Both the position numbers and the translations under genes were made by a program. A stretch of 32,849 nt of DNA, taken from the NCBI GenBank assembly GCA_016875165.1, contig VGSF01000053.1, positions 1 through 32,849 on the forward strand, given 5' to 3'. Positions 25,203 through 32,849 of this stretch are shown here, in pieces (within the stretch, counting starts at the first letter, position 1; each line of letters starts with the position of its first letter). The notes below the pieces were generated by a model. The model searched no databases. It had not been told where the DNA came from and saw nothing but the letters and a program-made list of their open reading frames with translations. This DNA is from Deltaproteobacteria bacterium (GTDB lineage Bacteria > Desulfobacterota > SM23-61).

Positions 25203-26867
25203 ATGGAAGAGAGACCCTGGCATCGTCATTACGACTACAATGTGCCCACCACTATCCGTTACCCCCGTTTACCTGTCCACGAACTAATTCAGATTCCGGC
25301 AAACGCCTACCCGGACAAGGCCGCCCTTAATTTTTTCGGAACTGAAATGACCTTCTGGGAGCTGCGCCTGCAAGTGCTCCGCATGGCTAATGCCCTGGGC
25401 GCTCTGGGAGTGCAGAAAGGGGAACGGGTGGGGATTCACCTCCCCAACTGCCCGCAGTACCTTATTTCTTATTATGCGGCCCTATCCCTTGGAGCCATTA
25501 TCGTAAATATCAATCCGCTATATACAGCCGAAGAGCTCAAGTTAATTGTCGGCAGCACCGGCCTGACCACGCTCATCACCTTCGATATGGTTCTGCCCAA
25601 TATCCGTACTTTATGCAAGGCCGTTTCCATCCCCCGGGTAATCGCGACCAAAATTACTGACTACATAAAAGGGCTGGGTGTGAGCACGGCAGGTAGCCTC
25701 GAACTGGAAAAAGGGTGGCATCATTTTTCCGCGCTCCTGGAGGGTTGCACCAATACGAAGTTCCCCCGGGTCCAGGTGAATCCGGAAGATCCGGCTTTAA
25801 TTCAGTTTACCGGAGGAACTACGGGAGTTCCCAAAGGAGCGGTTCTCACCCATAGGAACGTTGTTACGGCGACTCTCCAGTGCGCCCTTTGGGGAAATCC
25901 CACCATAAATTATACTCCTCCGGAGAGGCGCTCCGTAGTCGCGGTTTTACCTTACTTCCACGTCTACGGCAACATCGTGGTGATGAACTGGGCCATGTTT
26001 AGCTGCGCCACTCAGATCCAGATCCCTCGTTTTAATATTGATGAGGTCATGAACCTTTTGGGCAATTTCAAGGAAATTACCTTTTTCCCGGCTGTGCCCA
26101 CCATGATCAACGCGGTCATAAACCATCCTAAGGCCGCGGAATTAAACCTGGCCAAAAGACTGGGTCTGCTTAACTCCGGAGCGGCGCCCATGCCGCTAGA
26201 GATGATCGAGCAGGTCAGGGATATGGGCATTTTCTTCAGCGAAGGGTATGGCCTCTCCGAGTCCACCTCCATGGGAATTACTAACCCCATTCTGGGTCTC
26301 AAGAAGGTGGGCAGCATCGGAATTCCCCTCCCGGACAATGATGTCCGGCTCGTGGATCTGCAAGAGGGCACAGAGGATGTTCCCCGGGGGCAGCCGGGAG
26401 AGATCATCATGAAAGGCCCGTTGATCATGAAAGGTTATTGGAATAATCCTGAGGAGACCGCCGGACAGATCAGGAACGGATGGCTTTATACAGGGGACAT
26501 CGCCGTGCAGGATGAGGACGATTATTTTTTTATAGTGGACCGCAAGAAGGACATGATCATCGCCGGAGGATTTAATATTTACCCCCGGGAGATTGATGAA
26601 GTTCTCTTCCAGCATCCCAAGGTCCAGGAAGCCGTTTCCGTGGGTCTCCCGGACCCATACCGGGGGGAAACCGTCAAGGCGTATGTCGTCTTAAAATCCG
26701 GAGAGAAGGCCACTGAAGAAGAAATCATCAACTTCTGTAAGGAAAAGCTGGCTGTGTATAAAGTGCCCAAGACGGTGGAGTTCCGCGATGCCCTTCCCAA
26801 ATCCGCGATCGGCAAGGTTCTGCGCAAGGCATTGCGGGCAGAGGAAGAAGCCAAGAAAAAAGCATGA
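25203..26867 (+). CDS. Acyl-CoA ligase (AMP-binding, FadD-like)
   Basis: 554 residues. Activates a carboxylic acid to its CoA thioester using ATP via an acyl-adenylate. Adenylation motifs: P-loop FTGGTTGVPKGAVLTH at about 203-218, FFSEGYGLSES in the middle, GWLYTGDIA and DRKKDMIIAGGFNIYP near 425-465. The C-terminal catalytic Lys is in PKSAIGKVLR. Chain type cannot be read from sequence; long-chain and aromatic acids are both plausible. Plus-strand gene divergent from the MerR/AbfD/thiolase group. Followed by an A/G-rich tract and an E1 element before the nitronate monooxygenase gene. Confidence 0.94.
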   Translation: MEERPWHRHYDYNVPTTIRYPRLPVHELIQIPANAYPDKAALNFFGTEMTFWELRLQVLRMANALGALGVQKGERVGIHLPNCPQYLISYYAALSLGAIIVNINPLYTAEELKLIVGSTGLTTLITFDMVLPNIRTLCKAVSIPRVIATKITDYIKGLGVSTAGSLELEKGWHHFSALLEGCTNTKFPRVQVNPEDPALIQFTGGTTGVPKGAVLTHRNVVTATLQCALWGNPTINYTPPERRSVVAVLPYFHVYGNIVVMNWAMFSCATQIQIPRFNIDEVMNLLGNFKEITFFPAVPTMINAVINHPKAAELNLAKRLGLLNSGAAPMPLEMIEQVRDMGIFFSEGYGLSESTSMGITNPILGLKKVGSIGIPLPDNDVRLVDLQEGTEDVPRGQPGEIIMKGPLIMKGYWNNPEETAGQIRNGWLYTGDIAVQDEDDYFFIVDRKKDMIIAGGFNIYPREIDEVLFQHPKVQEAVSVGLPDPYRGETVKAYVVLKSGEKATEEEIINFCKEKLAVYKVPKTVEFRDALPKSAIGKVLRKALRAEEEAKKKA

Positions 26868-26935
26868 GGGGGAGATGAGGAGATAGGGAGGTAGGGAGAT
26901 GGGGAGGTAGGGAGAAGAAAAGAAGAAGCGAGGGT
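26868..26935 (+). repeat. Purine-rich GGGAGRTRGGGAGAT tandem tract
   Basis: About 65 bases of nearly pure A/G on the plus strand, made of imperfect GGGAGATGAGGAGATAGGGA units just after the ligase stop. Could form purine-motif triplex or be a decayed microsatellite. Confidence 0.6.
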
Positions 26936-27010
26936 CGGTTGAACAATCAACACTGTTTTTCAACTTTAGTCCGCCTCAGGCGGATCCCCTTAGGCGCTTA
27001 TAACTTTGGT

Positions 27011-27161
27011 GATCTCGTAAAAAGTCATCAGAACTATGGTTTCGTAAAAAGCTTAAGATGCAAGGCGCGCAAAACCTGAGGATTGAAGCGTACTTACAGG
27101 TACGCTGCAACGACGAAGGTGAAGCGCAACGCCGCAGATGGACTTTTTACGAAACCATCAA
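27011..27161. repeat. E1 element, copy D (nested ends)
   Basis: An outer GATCTCGTAAAAAGTC is followed by an inner pair ATGGTTTCGTAAAAAGC (27036-27052) and GACTTTTTACGAAACCATC (27141-27159). The inner pair is perfectly matched except one base. Core unrelated to other copies: AAGATGCAAGGCGCGCAAAA ... AGCGCAACGCCGCAGATGG. It ends 18 bases before the next gene's start and creates a false in-frame extension of that gene. Confidence 0.8.
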
Positions 27162-27179
27162 CTTTCAAGGGAGGTTGAT

Positions 27180-28334
27180 ATGGGCAAGAGAGTACTTAGG
27201 ACAAAGCTTTGCGAAATGCTGGGGATTGAATATCCTATCCTCAGCGCAGGCATGGGGCCGACGCTGATCGGGGAAACAACAGGAGCTCCCGTGGAATTGG
27301 TCGTGGCCGTCTCCGAGGCCGGCGGAATGGGGGTCCTCGGAGGCGCGGGTTTTACGATCGACGGCCTAAGGGAAGCCATCAGGGAGATCAAGTCCAAAAC
27401 GGACAAGCCCTATGGGGTAGATCTTCTCCTGCCTCAAAAACTTGACGTGGGCGGGGGGTTAGGGCAGAAGGGGCCAAATGAACTGCCTCTAAACGCGATC
27501 CTAAAATCCATGCCTAAACCATATCAGGATTGGGTGCAGAAGGTAAAAGAAGAGATGAACCTTCCGGATGTCGAAATAATGGTAAAGATGAACTCAACCA
27601 CGATGCGTCCCAAGGAAGCCATCCAGGTGTGCATCGAAGAGAAGGTTCCTCTGTTTTGCGCCGGCCTGGGAAATCCAGGGTTTATGGTGGAAGAAGCCCA
27701 TGCCCACGGCATGAAAGTTTTGGCTATTACCGGAAACACCAAGAACGCCAGAAGAATGGCTCAATCGGGCATCGACTTGTTGGTGGCTCAGGGGCATGAA
27801 GGGGGAGGGCATACCGGACGCATCGGCACACTGGCTCTCTTGCCGCAGGCGATTGATGCCGCAGCCCCCGTGCCTGTTTTGGCTGCTGGAGGCATTGGCG
27901 ACGGCCGCGGCCTGGCCGCAGCCCTGGCCATGGGTTGCGTGGGCGTGTGGGTCGGAACCCGTTTTCTGGCCACAACCGAAGGGGGCGCATTGGAGGTAAA
28001 CAAAAAGCGCATTCTCCAATCCACCGATGAAGACACGCGGGTGAGCCGGGCCTATACGGGTAAGACCCTCCGGGCGAGCTACAACAAGTTCCACGACCTC
28101 TGGGATGGTTCGGGATTGGAGCCGCTTCCCTTCCCCACCCAGGTGTTGATCTCTTCGGCCCTGCTGGCCAGTTTCATCGAGGGAAAAAAAGAAGAATACG
28201 TTGGCGGCCTGGCTGGACAGGTCTCCGGGCTTATCAAGGAGATCAAACCCGCCCGCCAGGTTGTGGAAGAGATGGTGGAAGAGGCCGTAGATATCCTGAC
28301 CCGACGCCTGCCGGAGTCGGTGAAAGCCAAATAA
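27180..28334 (+). CDS. Nitronate monooxygenase-like FMN oxidoreductase
   Basis: 384 residues. TIM-barrel FMN enzyme of the 2-nitropropane dioxygenase/nitronate monooxygenase family (also FabK-like enoyl reductases). Motifs: YPILSAGMGP near residue 15-25, VSEAGGMGVLGG, then GHEGGGHTGRIGTLALLPQA and AAGGIGDGRGLAAALAMG...GVWVGTRFLAT for FMN phosphate binding. The reaction cannot be fixed: nitronate oxidation is oxygen-dependent and unlikely in an anaerobe, so an acyl-CoA related role is possible. The start MGKRVL follows AGGGAGG; a longer frame beginning at 27138 starts inside the E1 repeat. Confidence 0.85.
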   Translation: MGKRVLRTKLCEMLGIEYPILSAGMGPTLIGETTGAPVELVVAVSEAGGMGVLGGAGFTIDGLREAIREIKSKTDKPYGVDLLLPQKLDVGGGLGQKGPNELPLNAILKSMPKPYQDWVQKVKEEMNLPDVEIMVKMNSTTMRPKEAIQVCIEEKVPLFCAGLGNPGFMVEEAHAHGMKVLAITGNTKNARRMAQSGIDLLVAQGHEGGGHTGRIGTLALLPQAIDAAAPVPVLAAGGIGDGRGLAAALAMGCVGVWVGTRFLATTEGGALEVNKKRILQSTDEDTRVSRAYTGKTLRASYNKFHDLWDGSGLEPLPFPTQVLISSALLASFIEGKKEEYVGGLAGQVSGLIKEIKPARQVVEEMVEEAVDILTRRLPESVKAK

Positions 28335-28340
28335 TAAAAA

Positions 28341-28574
28341 TTGCCACAGAGGGCCCAGAGAACACAGAGAAGAAATAAATTAGAAATAAGAAAAAACCCA
28401 AAGGCTAAAGTAGAAGGGTTTTAACAATTTGCCGGAAAACTCTTTCAGAAGTTATTGTAAGGAGCTTCGCTGGCAATGACTATCTTTGGGGTTTTTCCGC
28501 ATGCTGTTAAATCGATTATTTGGTTTTTAAATCTAAGTTCTTCCGCTCTGTGATCTCTTTGTCCTCTGTGGCAA
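28341..28574. repeat. E6 terminal-inverted-repeat element
   Basis: Ends TTGCCACAGAGG (28341-28352) and CCTCTGTGGCAA (28563-28574), with further paired AACACAGAG / CTCTGTG, fill the gap between two acyl-CoA genes. No gene inside. Confidence 0.75.
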
Positions 28575-28593
28575 AACATTTAAGGAAGCAAAA

Positions 28594-30396
28594 ATGGCCG
28601 AGAAATTCGTTAGCCAAAGAAATCTGAAGTTCCTGCTCTACGAAGTCTTTGATACCCCGGCGCTCACCCAGTATCCCTATTACGCCGACCACAGCCGGGA
28701 AAGCTTCGATATGGCCCTGGAAACGGCCATGAAGATAGGGAAAACCCTGATGAAGCCGAAACTCTCGGAGATGGACAAGAACCCCCCGGAATTTGTTAAC
28801 GGCCGGGTAAAGGTTCATCCGCTGGTAAGAACCTTGATGAAAGAATGCGGAGAAGGGGGTTGGATTGCCGCGCCGTTTCCTTTTGACCTGGGCGGCCAGC
28901 AGCTCCCTTTGATGATCTCGGGAGTTTGCCGGTTTATCTTTTCTGCCGCCAATTATTCCGCCAGCGTTTACCCTTTCCTCACCACTGGAGCGGCCCACCT
29001 GATCCTGGCCTTTGGGTCTAAGGAGGCGATCGAAACCTACGTGCAAAGGATGTTTTCCGGGGAATGGCAAGGAACCATGGCCCTGACCGAACCCCAGGCC
29101 GGAAGCTCTCTTGCTGATCTTACTACGACTGCGGAGCCTACGGACCAGGGTTATTATTATAATATTCGCGGGCAAAAGATATTCATCTCCGCCGGAGATC
29201 ACGATGGAGTAGATAATGTCATCCACCTGATGCTGGCCAGGATCAAAGGGGCCCCGGCAGGGGTGAAAGGAATTTCCCTTGTCGTCCCTAAGAACCGGAT
29301 CGAAAGCGGGAAGATCGTCCCCAACGACGTCAATACCGCCGGGATTTACCACAAATTAGGATACCGGGGAGCCCCCATCACCCAGCTCAGCATGGGAGAG
29401 AATAATGATTGCCGGGGCTATCTGGTCGGAGAACCCCACCGGGGGTTGATATACATGCTGCAGATGATGAACGAGGCCCGGATCGATGTCGGCCTCGGGG
29501 CTGCGGCCATCGCTTCGGCCGCCTATTATGCCTCCCTGGAATATGCCAGGGAGCGACCCCAGGGGAGAAGGCTTACCAGCAAAGACCCCACTCAGCCTCA
29601 AATCCCCATCGTCCAGCACGCAGATATAAGGCGAATGCTCCTCTTCCAGCGTGCGGTGATTGAAGGTTCCTTGGCTCTTATCCTGCAGTGTGCCTGGTAT
29701 GCCGACCTCAGCAGAGCGCTTTCTGGCGAGGAGAAGGAGAAGAACGAACTCTTACTGGATCTCCTGACGCCAGTAGCCAAGAGCTACCCTTCGGAGATGG
29801 GGATTCCCTCGACAAGCGCAGGGTTGCAGATCCTCGGTGGATATGGATACTGTGATGAATTTCCTCTCGAACAATACTACCGCGATGCCCGTATCCATCC
29901 GATCCATGAAGGCACCACCGGAATTCAGGGAATAACCCTTCTGGGCCGCAACGTCACCATGAAAAACGGCCAGGCCTTTAAGCTCTTTCATGCGGAAGTG
30001 CAGGCGGCCATCAAGAAGGCCGAGGAGGTTCCGGAACTTAAACCCTATGCCCAGGAGTTGCAAGAGGCGCTCGAAAAGCTTACCAAAGTCACGCTGCATT
30101 TAACCGGGATGGCGAAGAGCAAAGGCCCGGAAGTATTCCTGGCGGATTCTACCCTTTATCTCGAATTTTTCGGAATAGTAAGCGTCGCCTGGCAATGGCT
30201 GCTTCAGGCTTTGTCCATTCAGCAAGCCCTAAGCCGGAATCCATCGGGAGCAGAAGCCGATTTCTATCAGGGGAAATTCTATACCTTCCGTTATTTCTTC
30301 CGCTACGAGCTTCCTAAGATCGAAGGGCTGGCCAAACGCCTTAGGGATGCAGATGGTTTAACCGTGGAAATGAAAGATTCTTTTTTTGCTGATTGA
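28594..30396 (+). CDS. Large acyl-CoA dehydrogenase (DmdC/AcdN type)
   Basis: 600 residues, larger than ordinary acyl-CoA dehydrogenases (about 380), with the N-terminal AcylCoA_DH_N segment (LKFLLYEVFDTPAL) and an extra C-terminal helical domain. FAD/substrate motif MALTEPQAGSSLADL lies near 165-180. Catalytic base Glu 439 in IHPIHEGTTGIQG. Relatives include 3-methylmercaptopropionyl-CoA dehydrogenase and broad-range dehydrogenases; substrate not decidable. AAGGAAG precedes the ATG. With the ligase and the nitronate monooxygenase-like gene it forms the plus-strand half of the acyl-CoA island. Oxidises acyl-CoA to the enoyl-CoA, passing electrons to ETF, which is not encoded here. Confidence 0.93.
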   Translation: MAEKFVSQRNLKFLLYEVFDTPALTQYPYYADHSRESFDMALETAMKIGKTLMKPKLSEMDKNPPEFVNGRVKVHPLVRTLMKECGEGGWIAAPFPFDLGGQQLPLMISGVCRFIFSAANYSASVYPFLTTGAAHLILAFGSKEAIETYVQRMFSGEWQGTMALTEPQAGSSLADLTTTAEPTDQGYYYNIRGQKIFISAGDHDGVDNVIHLMLARIKGAPAGVKGISLVVPKNRIESGKIVPNDVNTAGIYHKLGYRGAPITQLSMGENNDCRGYLVGEPHRGLIYMLQMMNEARIDVGLGAAAIASAAYYASLEYARERPQGRRLTSKDPTQPQIPIVQHADIRRMLLFQRAVIEGSLALILQCAWYADLSRALSGEEKEKNELLLDLLTPVAKSYPSEMGIPSTSAGLQILGGYGYCDEFPLEQYYRDARIHPIHEGTTGIQGITLLGRNVTMKNGQAFKLFHAEVQAAIKKAEEVPELKPYAQELQEALEKLTKVTLHLTGMAKSKGPEVFLADSTLYLEFFGIVSVAWQWLLQALSIQQALSRNPSGAEADFYQGKFYTFRYFFRYELPKIEGLAKRLRDADGLTVEMKDSFFAD

Positions 30397-30627
30397 ACAA
30401 CTTGGTTTTCTCCACCTCTGATCCCATTGCACCCTTTGCCCCTATTCTCACTTCTTCTTTATCAAACTCTTGGTTTGGGGATGATCCTCGTTTTAAAACT
30501 TTGTGATCGCTGCCTGATCGCAAGGAACTTGAATAATTTTGGCGGTTGTTATAATCTACGGGCCATAGGCAGACTGCTGAGAGAGAAAAAATAATGACAG
30601 GTTATTTAATGCGTCGGTATTAGTTGA
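30397..30627. other. Spacer before transposase remnant
   Basis: No gene seen. The right side turns strongly G-rich and C-poor on the plus strand, continuing into the remnant. Confidence 0.35.
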
Positions 30628-31071
30628 GGCGCAGAGAGCCGGGAAGGGAATGGATTTTGGGCCGGGGTAGGGGGCGGCTTGGTGAGGAGTTTGGGGGGTT
30701 GGTCTTCGGTAATGGCCTTGCGGAGGCGAGGGGAGAAGCAGGTATCGGATGAGAGGATATTAGGGGATGGTGATTTTGTAGAGGCGATATTGGCTGAATC
30801 GGGGGGTATGGGAAAAGAGAATTTGAGAATAGGACAGAAGAAAGTGAGTTTATGGTCTTTGGCGGAGGTGGTTTGTAAAGAACATGGGGTAGATTTGGAG
30901 GAGTTGCGGTCGGGTAGTCGCCGGCATGTGGTTGTGGAGGCGCGGCAGGATTTATCGCGGCTTGCGGTAATGGATCATGGGTATTCTGGGGCGGAGGTGG
31001 CGCGCTACCTTGGGGTTACGAATTCTTGTATTACCCGCCCGCTTTCCATGGGGGGCAAGAAAGTACGATGA
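30628..31071 (+). pseudogene. RAYT-like transposase, C-terminal remnant
   Basis: The frame reads LVRSLGGWSSVMALRRRGEK, SDERILGDGDFVEAILAES, then QKKVSLWSLAEVVCKEHGVD, LEELRSGSRRHVVVEARQDL, MDHGYSGAEVARYLGVTNSC. This matches the C-terminal, DnaA-like helix-turn-helix half of REP-associated tyrosine (IS200-like) transposases. The N-terminal HUH/Tyr catalytic domain is missing: a stop sits at 30625-30627 and no Y1 motif is present upstream. It has strong plus-strand G bias unlike its neighbours. It cannot transpose DNA by itself. Presence of such a remnant beside many palindromes is suggestive only. Confidence 0.65.
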
Positions 31072-31197
31072 ATTGAAGGGGAGACCGTTAGGCAATTTCT
31101 GCACGAACGTCCCCCACTTCCCCGAAACCTGAAATTCTGGCGAAAATTCGGGCATTGGCAGCAACCTTTCGCCGGCCAACCCTGCCCCATGATCAAT

Positions 31198-31216
31198 CCC
31201 TCAGCTTTGCTGAGGG
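31198..31216 (+). terminator. Hairpin ahead of the AI-2E/glutaredoxin gene
   Basis: CCCTCAGC-TTT-GCTGAGGG, an 8-base perfect stem with 3-base loop, enclosed in further GCCCC/GGGGC. No T-run follows. May be a leader structure or the end of the transposase element. Confidence 0.4.
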
Positions 31217-31251
31217 GCGTCTGGCAGCATCAACCCTGGGGGCTATCTTCA

Positions 31252-32595
31252 ATGGATATTAACAGAAGCGATGAAATCAGACAGGGCAACACCTGGCGCA
31301 TGTTCTTGGTCGTCGCCGCGATCGTATTGGCTATTGGAGTTCTTTTTGCCTGGTCGCGCGTCCTCTTCCCCGTCCTGGTTGCTTTTTTGATCGCCTACAT
31401 CACCCACCCTCTGGCTTCTTTTTTTGAAAAACACCGCCTGCCCCGTATTCTTGGTTTCATCCTTGTCCTGTTGCTTTTTATTGGTTTCCTCTCTTTTATC
31501 TTCCTGGTATTCCTGCCGGCCATCGTGCACGAACTGATGTTCTTCGGGCAGAAGTTCCCCGTCTGGCGGGGGGTGGTGGAAAATACCGTTGGTTCTCTGC
31601 TTGTAGACCTGGAACAGCGTTATCCGGAAGCTTACGCCCTGCTGCAGGAACGGCTCACTCAATGGGCCCAGGAAAACCTTCCCTCGGTGGCCCAGCGACT
31701 GGTCGGCTGGCTTGCCGGTATAATCACCTCTGTGGTTGGTATTGTCAGCGCTCTTTTGAGCCTCGTTCTTATACCGGTTATCGCGGCCTACCTGACCGTG
31801 GACTTTCGCAAGTTCATGAACGCTTTGCAGATTCTGATACCCCGGCCAGTGCTACCAGCCGTTAAAAAAGTAGGGCAGGATGTGAATCAGGTCTTAAAGG
31901 ATTTCCTTCGTGGCCAATTGCTGGTAGCCTTGGCTCTGGGAGCCATGTACACCGTTGGCCTTCTACTCGTGCGCGCGCCGCTGGCTTTGGTAATCGGCCC
32001 CTTAGCCGGATTGTTCTCGCTGGTCCCGTACCTGGGGTTTGTGCTCGGGCTTGGAACGGCCTCACTTCTGACTTTCCTGGAATACCAGGATATCTGGCGC
32101 CTGACAGGTGTGCTGATTACTTTTGCGGTGGCCCAGAGCGTGGACGGCTGGTTTCTTACCCCCCGCCTGTTGGGAAAAAGGGTTGGCCTCCACCCAGTAT
32201 GGATCCTGGTGGCCTTGCTCCTGGGGGGCCAATTATTCGGCTTGCCGGGTATTGTGGTGGCCGTGCCAGTGGCCGCGGCATTACGCGTGGTGATCCAGCA
32301 TTCCGTGCAGGCTTACCGCGAAAGTTTGCTCTACTGCGGCCCAAACCCGGAGACTGATTTTTACACCCGCGCAGGATGCCTTCTCTGTGAAGAGTTCGAA
32401 ATGCTGCTTCAACCCATTCTCGACCGAAAGGGAATTCATTTCCGCCGAATGGATATTGACAGTTCCCCCGATTTGAAAGAACGCTTCGGTTCCCGTGTTC
32501 CTGTCCTTACGATCAATGGCAAAGTCGTGGCTGAAGGCCGGGTATCTGCTTTAGAGCTTGAAAAGCGGCTTGAGGAAGCGACCTTTTACACTTGA
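31252..32595 (+). CDS. AI-2E/PerM-family membrane protein fused to glutaredoxin-like domain
   Basis: 447 residues. The first roughly 350 residues have the hydrophobic layout of AI-2E transporters/PerM permeases: FPVLVAFLIAYITHPL near the N-terminus, LIPVIAAYLTVDFRK in the middle, then GPLAGLFSLVPYLGFVLG and GLPGIVVAVPVAAALRV. After this a C-terminal segment of about 80 residues resembles glutaredoxin-like DUF836 proteins: DFYTRAGCLLCEEFE (CxxC redox pair), then MDIDSSPDLKERFGSRVPVL and a TINGKVVAEG strand. The domain would lie in the cytoplasm. A longer frame from 31189 runs through the hairpin, so the ATG at 31252 is favoured. Substrate unknown; the fusion suggests redox-linked regulation or a partner role. 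Confidence 0.85.
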   Translation: MDINRSDEIRQGNTWRMFLVVAAIVLAIGVLFAWSRVLFPVLVAFLIAYITHPLASFFEKHRLPRILGFILVLLLFIGFLSFIFLVFLPAIVHELMFFGQKFPVWRGVVENTVGSLLVDLEQRYPEAYALLQERLTQWAQENLPSVAQRLVGWLAGIITSVVGIVSALLSLVLIPVIAAYLTVDFRKFMNALQILIPRPVLPAVKKVGQDVNQVLKDFLRGQLLVALALGAMYTVGLLLVRAPLALVIGPLAGLFSLVPYLGFVLGLGTASLLTFLEYQDIWRLTGVLITFAVAQSVDGWFLTPRLLGKRVGLHPVWILVALLLGGQLFGLPGIVVAVPVAAALRVVIQHSVQAYRESLLYCGPNPETDFYTRAGCLLCEEFEMLLQPILDRKGIHFRRMDIDSSPDLKERFGSRVPVLTINGKVVAEGRVSALELEKRLEEATFYT

Positions 32596-32777
32596 TTCCT
32601 TGAACCCTATTTTTTATCAATATTTTCTCTTGCTATATGCAAAGGAAAGCTTTAGAATATAAAATCTCTAACCTGCATAGGGCCAATCAACAAGAAAGAA
32701 ATTTGGGTCTTCTCCAAATCGTGTGGGTAAATTTTAATGAAAAATAGGAGTTATCCATAGGGAGGTAGAGAAGCGGA

Positions 32778-32835
32778 GAGATTTTAGCCGACCCCAAAAT
32801 GAGGTCGGCAGCCCCGCCTTGCGGGGCAAAATCTC
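32778..32835. repeat. Three-way-junction palindrome
   Basis: Outer stem GAGATTTT (32778-32785) / AAAATCTC (32828-32835) encloses two hairpins: GCCGACC / GGTCGGC (32787-32809) and GCCCCGC-CTT-GCGGGGC (32811-32827). Could be a REP-like element or structured RNA after the AI-2E fusion gene. Confidence 0.6.
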
Positions 32836-32849
32836 GCAGCAGAACGTAG

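Noticed and set aside
27138..27179. Longer N-terminus for the nitronate monooxygenase-like protein
   Set aside because: It begins inside the E1 repeat; the ATG at 27180 has a good ribosome site and starts the conserved region.
28516..29352. Long minus-strand frame opposite the acyl-CoA dehydrogenase
   Set aside because: Antisense shadow; the plus-strand gene has complete family motifs.
31189..31251. Longer N-terminus for the AI-2E/glutaredoxin protein
   Set aside because: The extension runs through a perfect hairpin and has no family similarity; the ATG at 31252 begins the recognisable protein.

Overview
The window reads as a piece of chromosome from an anaerobic, moderately GC-rich bacterium, most likely an uncultured Desulfobacterota (deltaproteobacterial, syntroph or sulfate-reducer-like) lineage. 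This is an inference from gene content: a TRAP transporter, a 4-hydroxybutyryl-CoA-dehydratase-type Fe-S/flavin enzyme, a large acyl-CoA dehydrogenase, radical SAM and RtcB/archease genes, and many small palindromic repeats in the intergenic gaps. No rRNA, tRNA or CRISPR array was seen.

Layout. (1) 111-1166: 3'-truncated PilB/GspE-type ATPase, apparently cut by an insertion at the left edge. (2) 1380-3176: two-gene operon on the minus strand, zinc-dependent dehydrogenase then a KduD-like SDR, suggesting sugar-acid oxidation. (3) 3177-10800: a cassette holding an SDR, a radical SAM/SPASM protein lacking the first cluster cysteine, and a complete TRAP transporter (dctP, dctQ, dctM). It is bracketed on each side by the same two repeat families: a 160-bp element in inverted orientation and a composite element in direct orientation. 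(4) 10800-12600: a graveyard with a broken DUF4143 ATPase and two broken DDE transposases. (5) 12623-15437: phosphodiester glycosidase-like protein and class A PBP (cell wall). (6) 15863-17749: archease-RtcB RNA-ligation operon, divergent from (7) 17885-20305: a large membrane protein with a spermidine-synthase-like domain. (8) 21065-30396: an acyl-CoA metabolism island. On the minus strand: MerR regulator, AbfD-like dehydratase, thiolase. On the plus strand: acyl-CoA ligase, nitronate monooxygenase-like flavoprotein, DmdC-type acyl-CoA dehydrogenase. (9) 30628-31071: C-terminal remnant of a RAYT-like transposase. (10) 31252-32595: AI-2E/PerM-family membrane protein fused to a glutaredoxin-like domain. 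A three-way-junction palindrome lies at the right edge.

How the genes work together. The island in (8) could activate a carboxylic acid (ligase), oxidise it (acyl-CoA dehydrogenase), rearrange or dehydrate a hydroxyacyl-CoA (AbfD-like) and cleave it (thiolase), under a MerR-type regulator; the substrate is not visible from sequence. The TRAP system probably imports an organic acid.

The most unusual feature is the non-coding repeat load. At least seven families of short elements with terminal inverted repeats fill the gaps. In two of them the same outer ends enclose unrelated palindromic cores. The remnant RAYT-like transposase is the only visible candidate, of uncertain relevance, for a mobilising enzyme.
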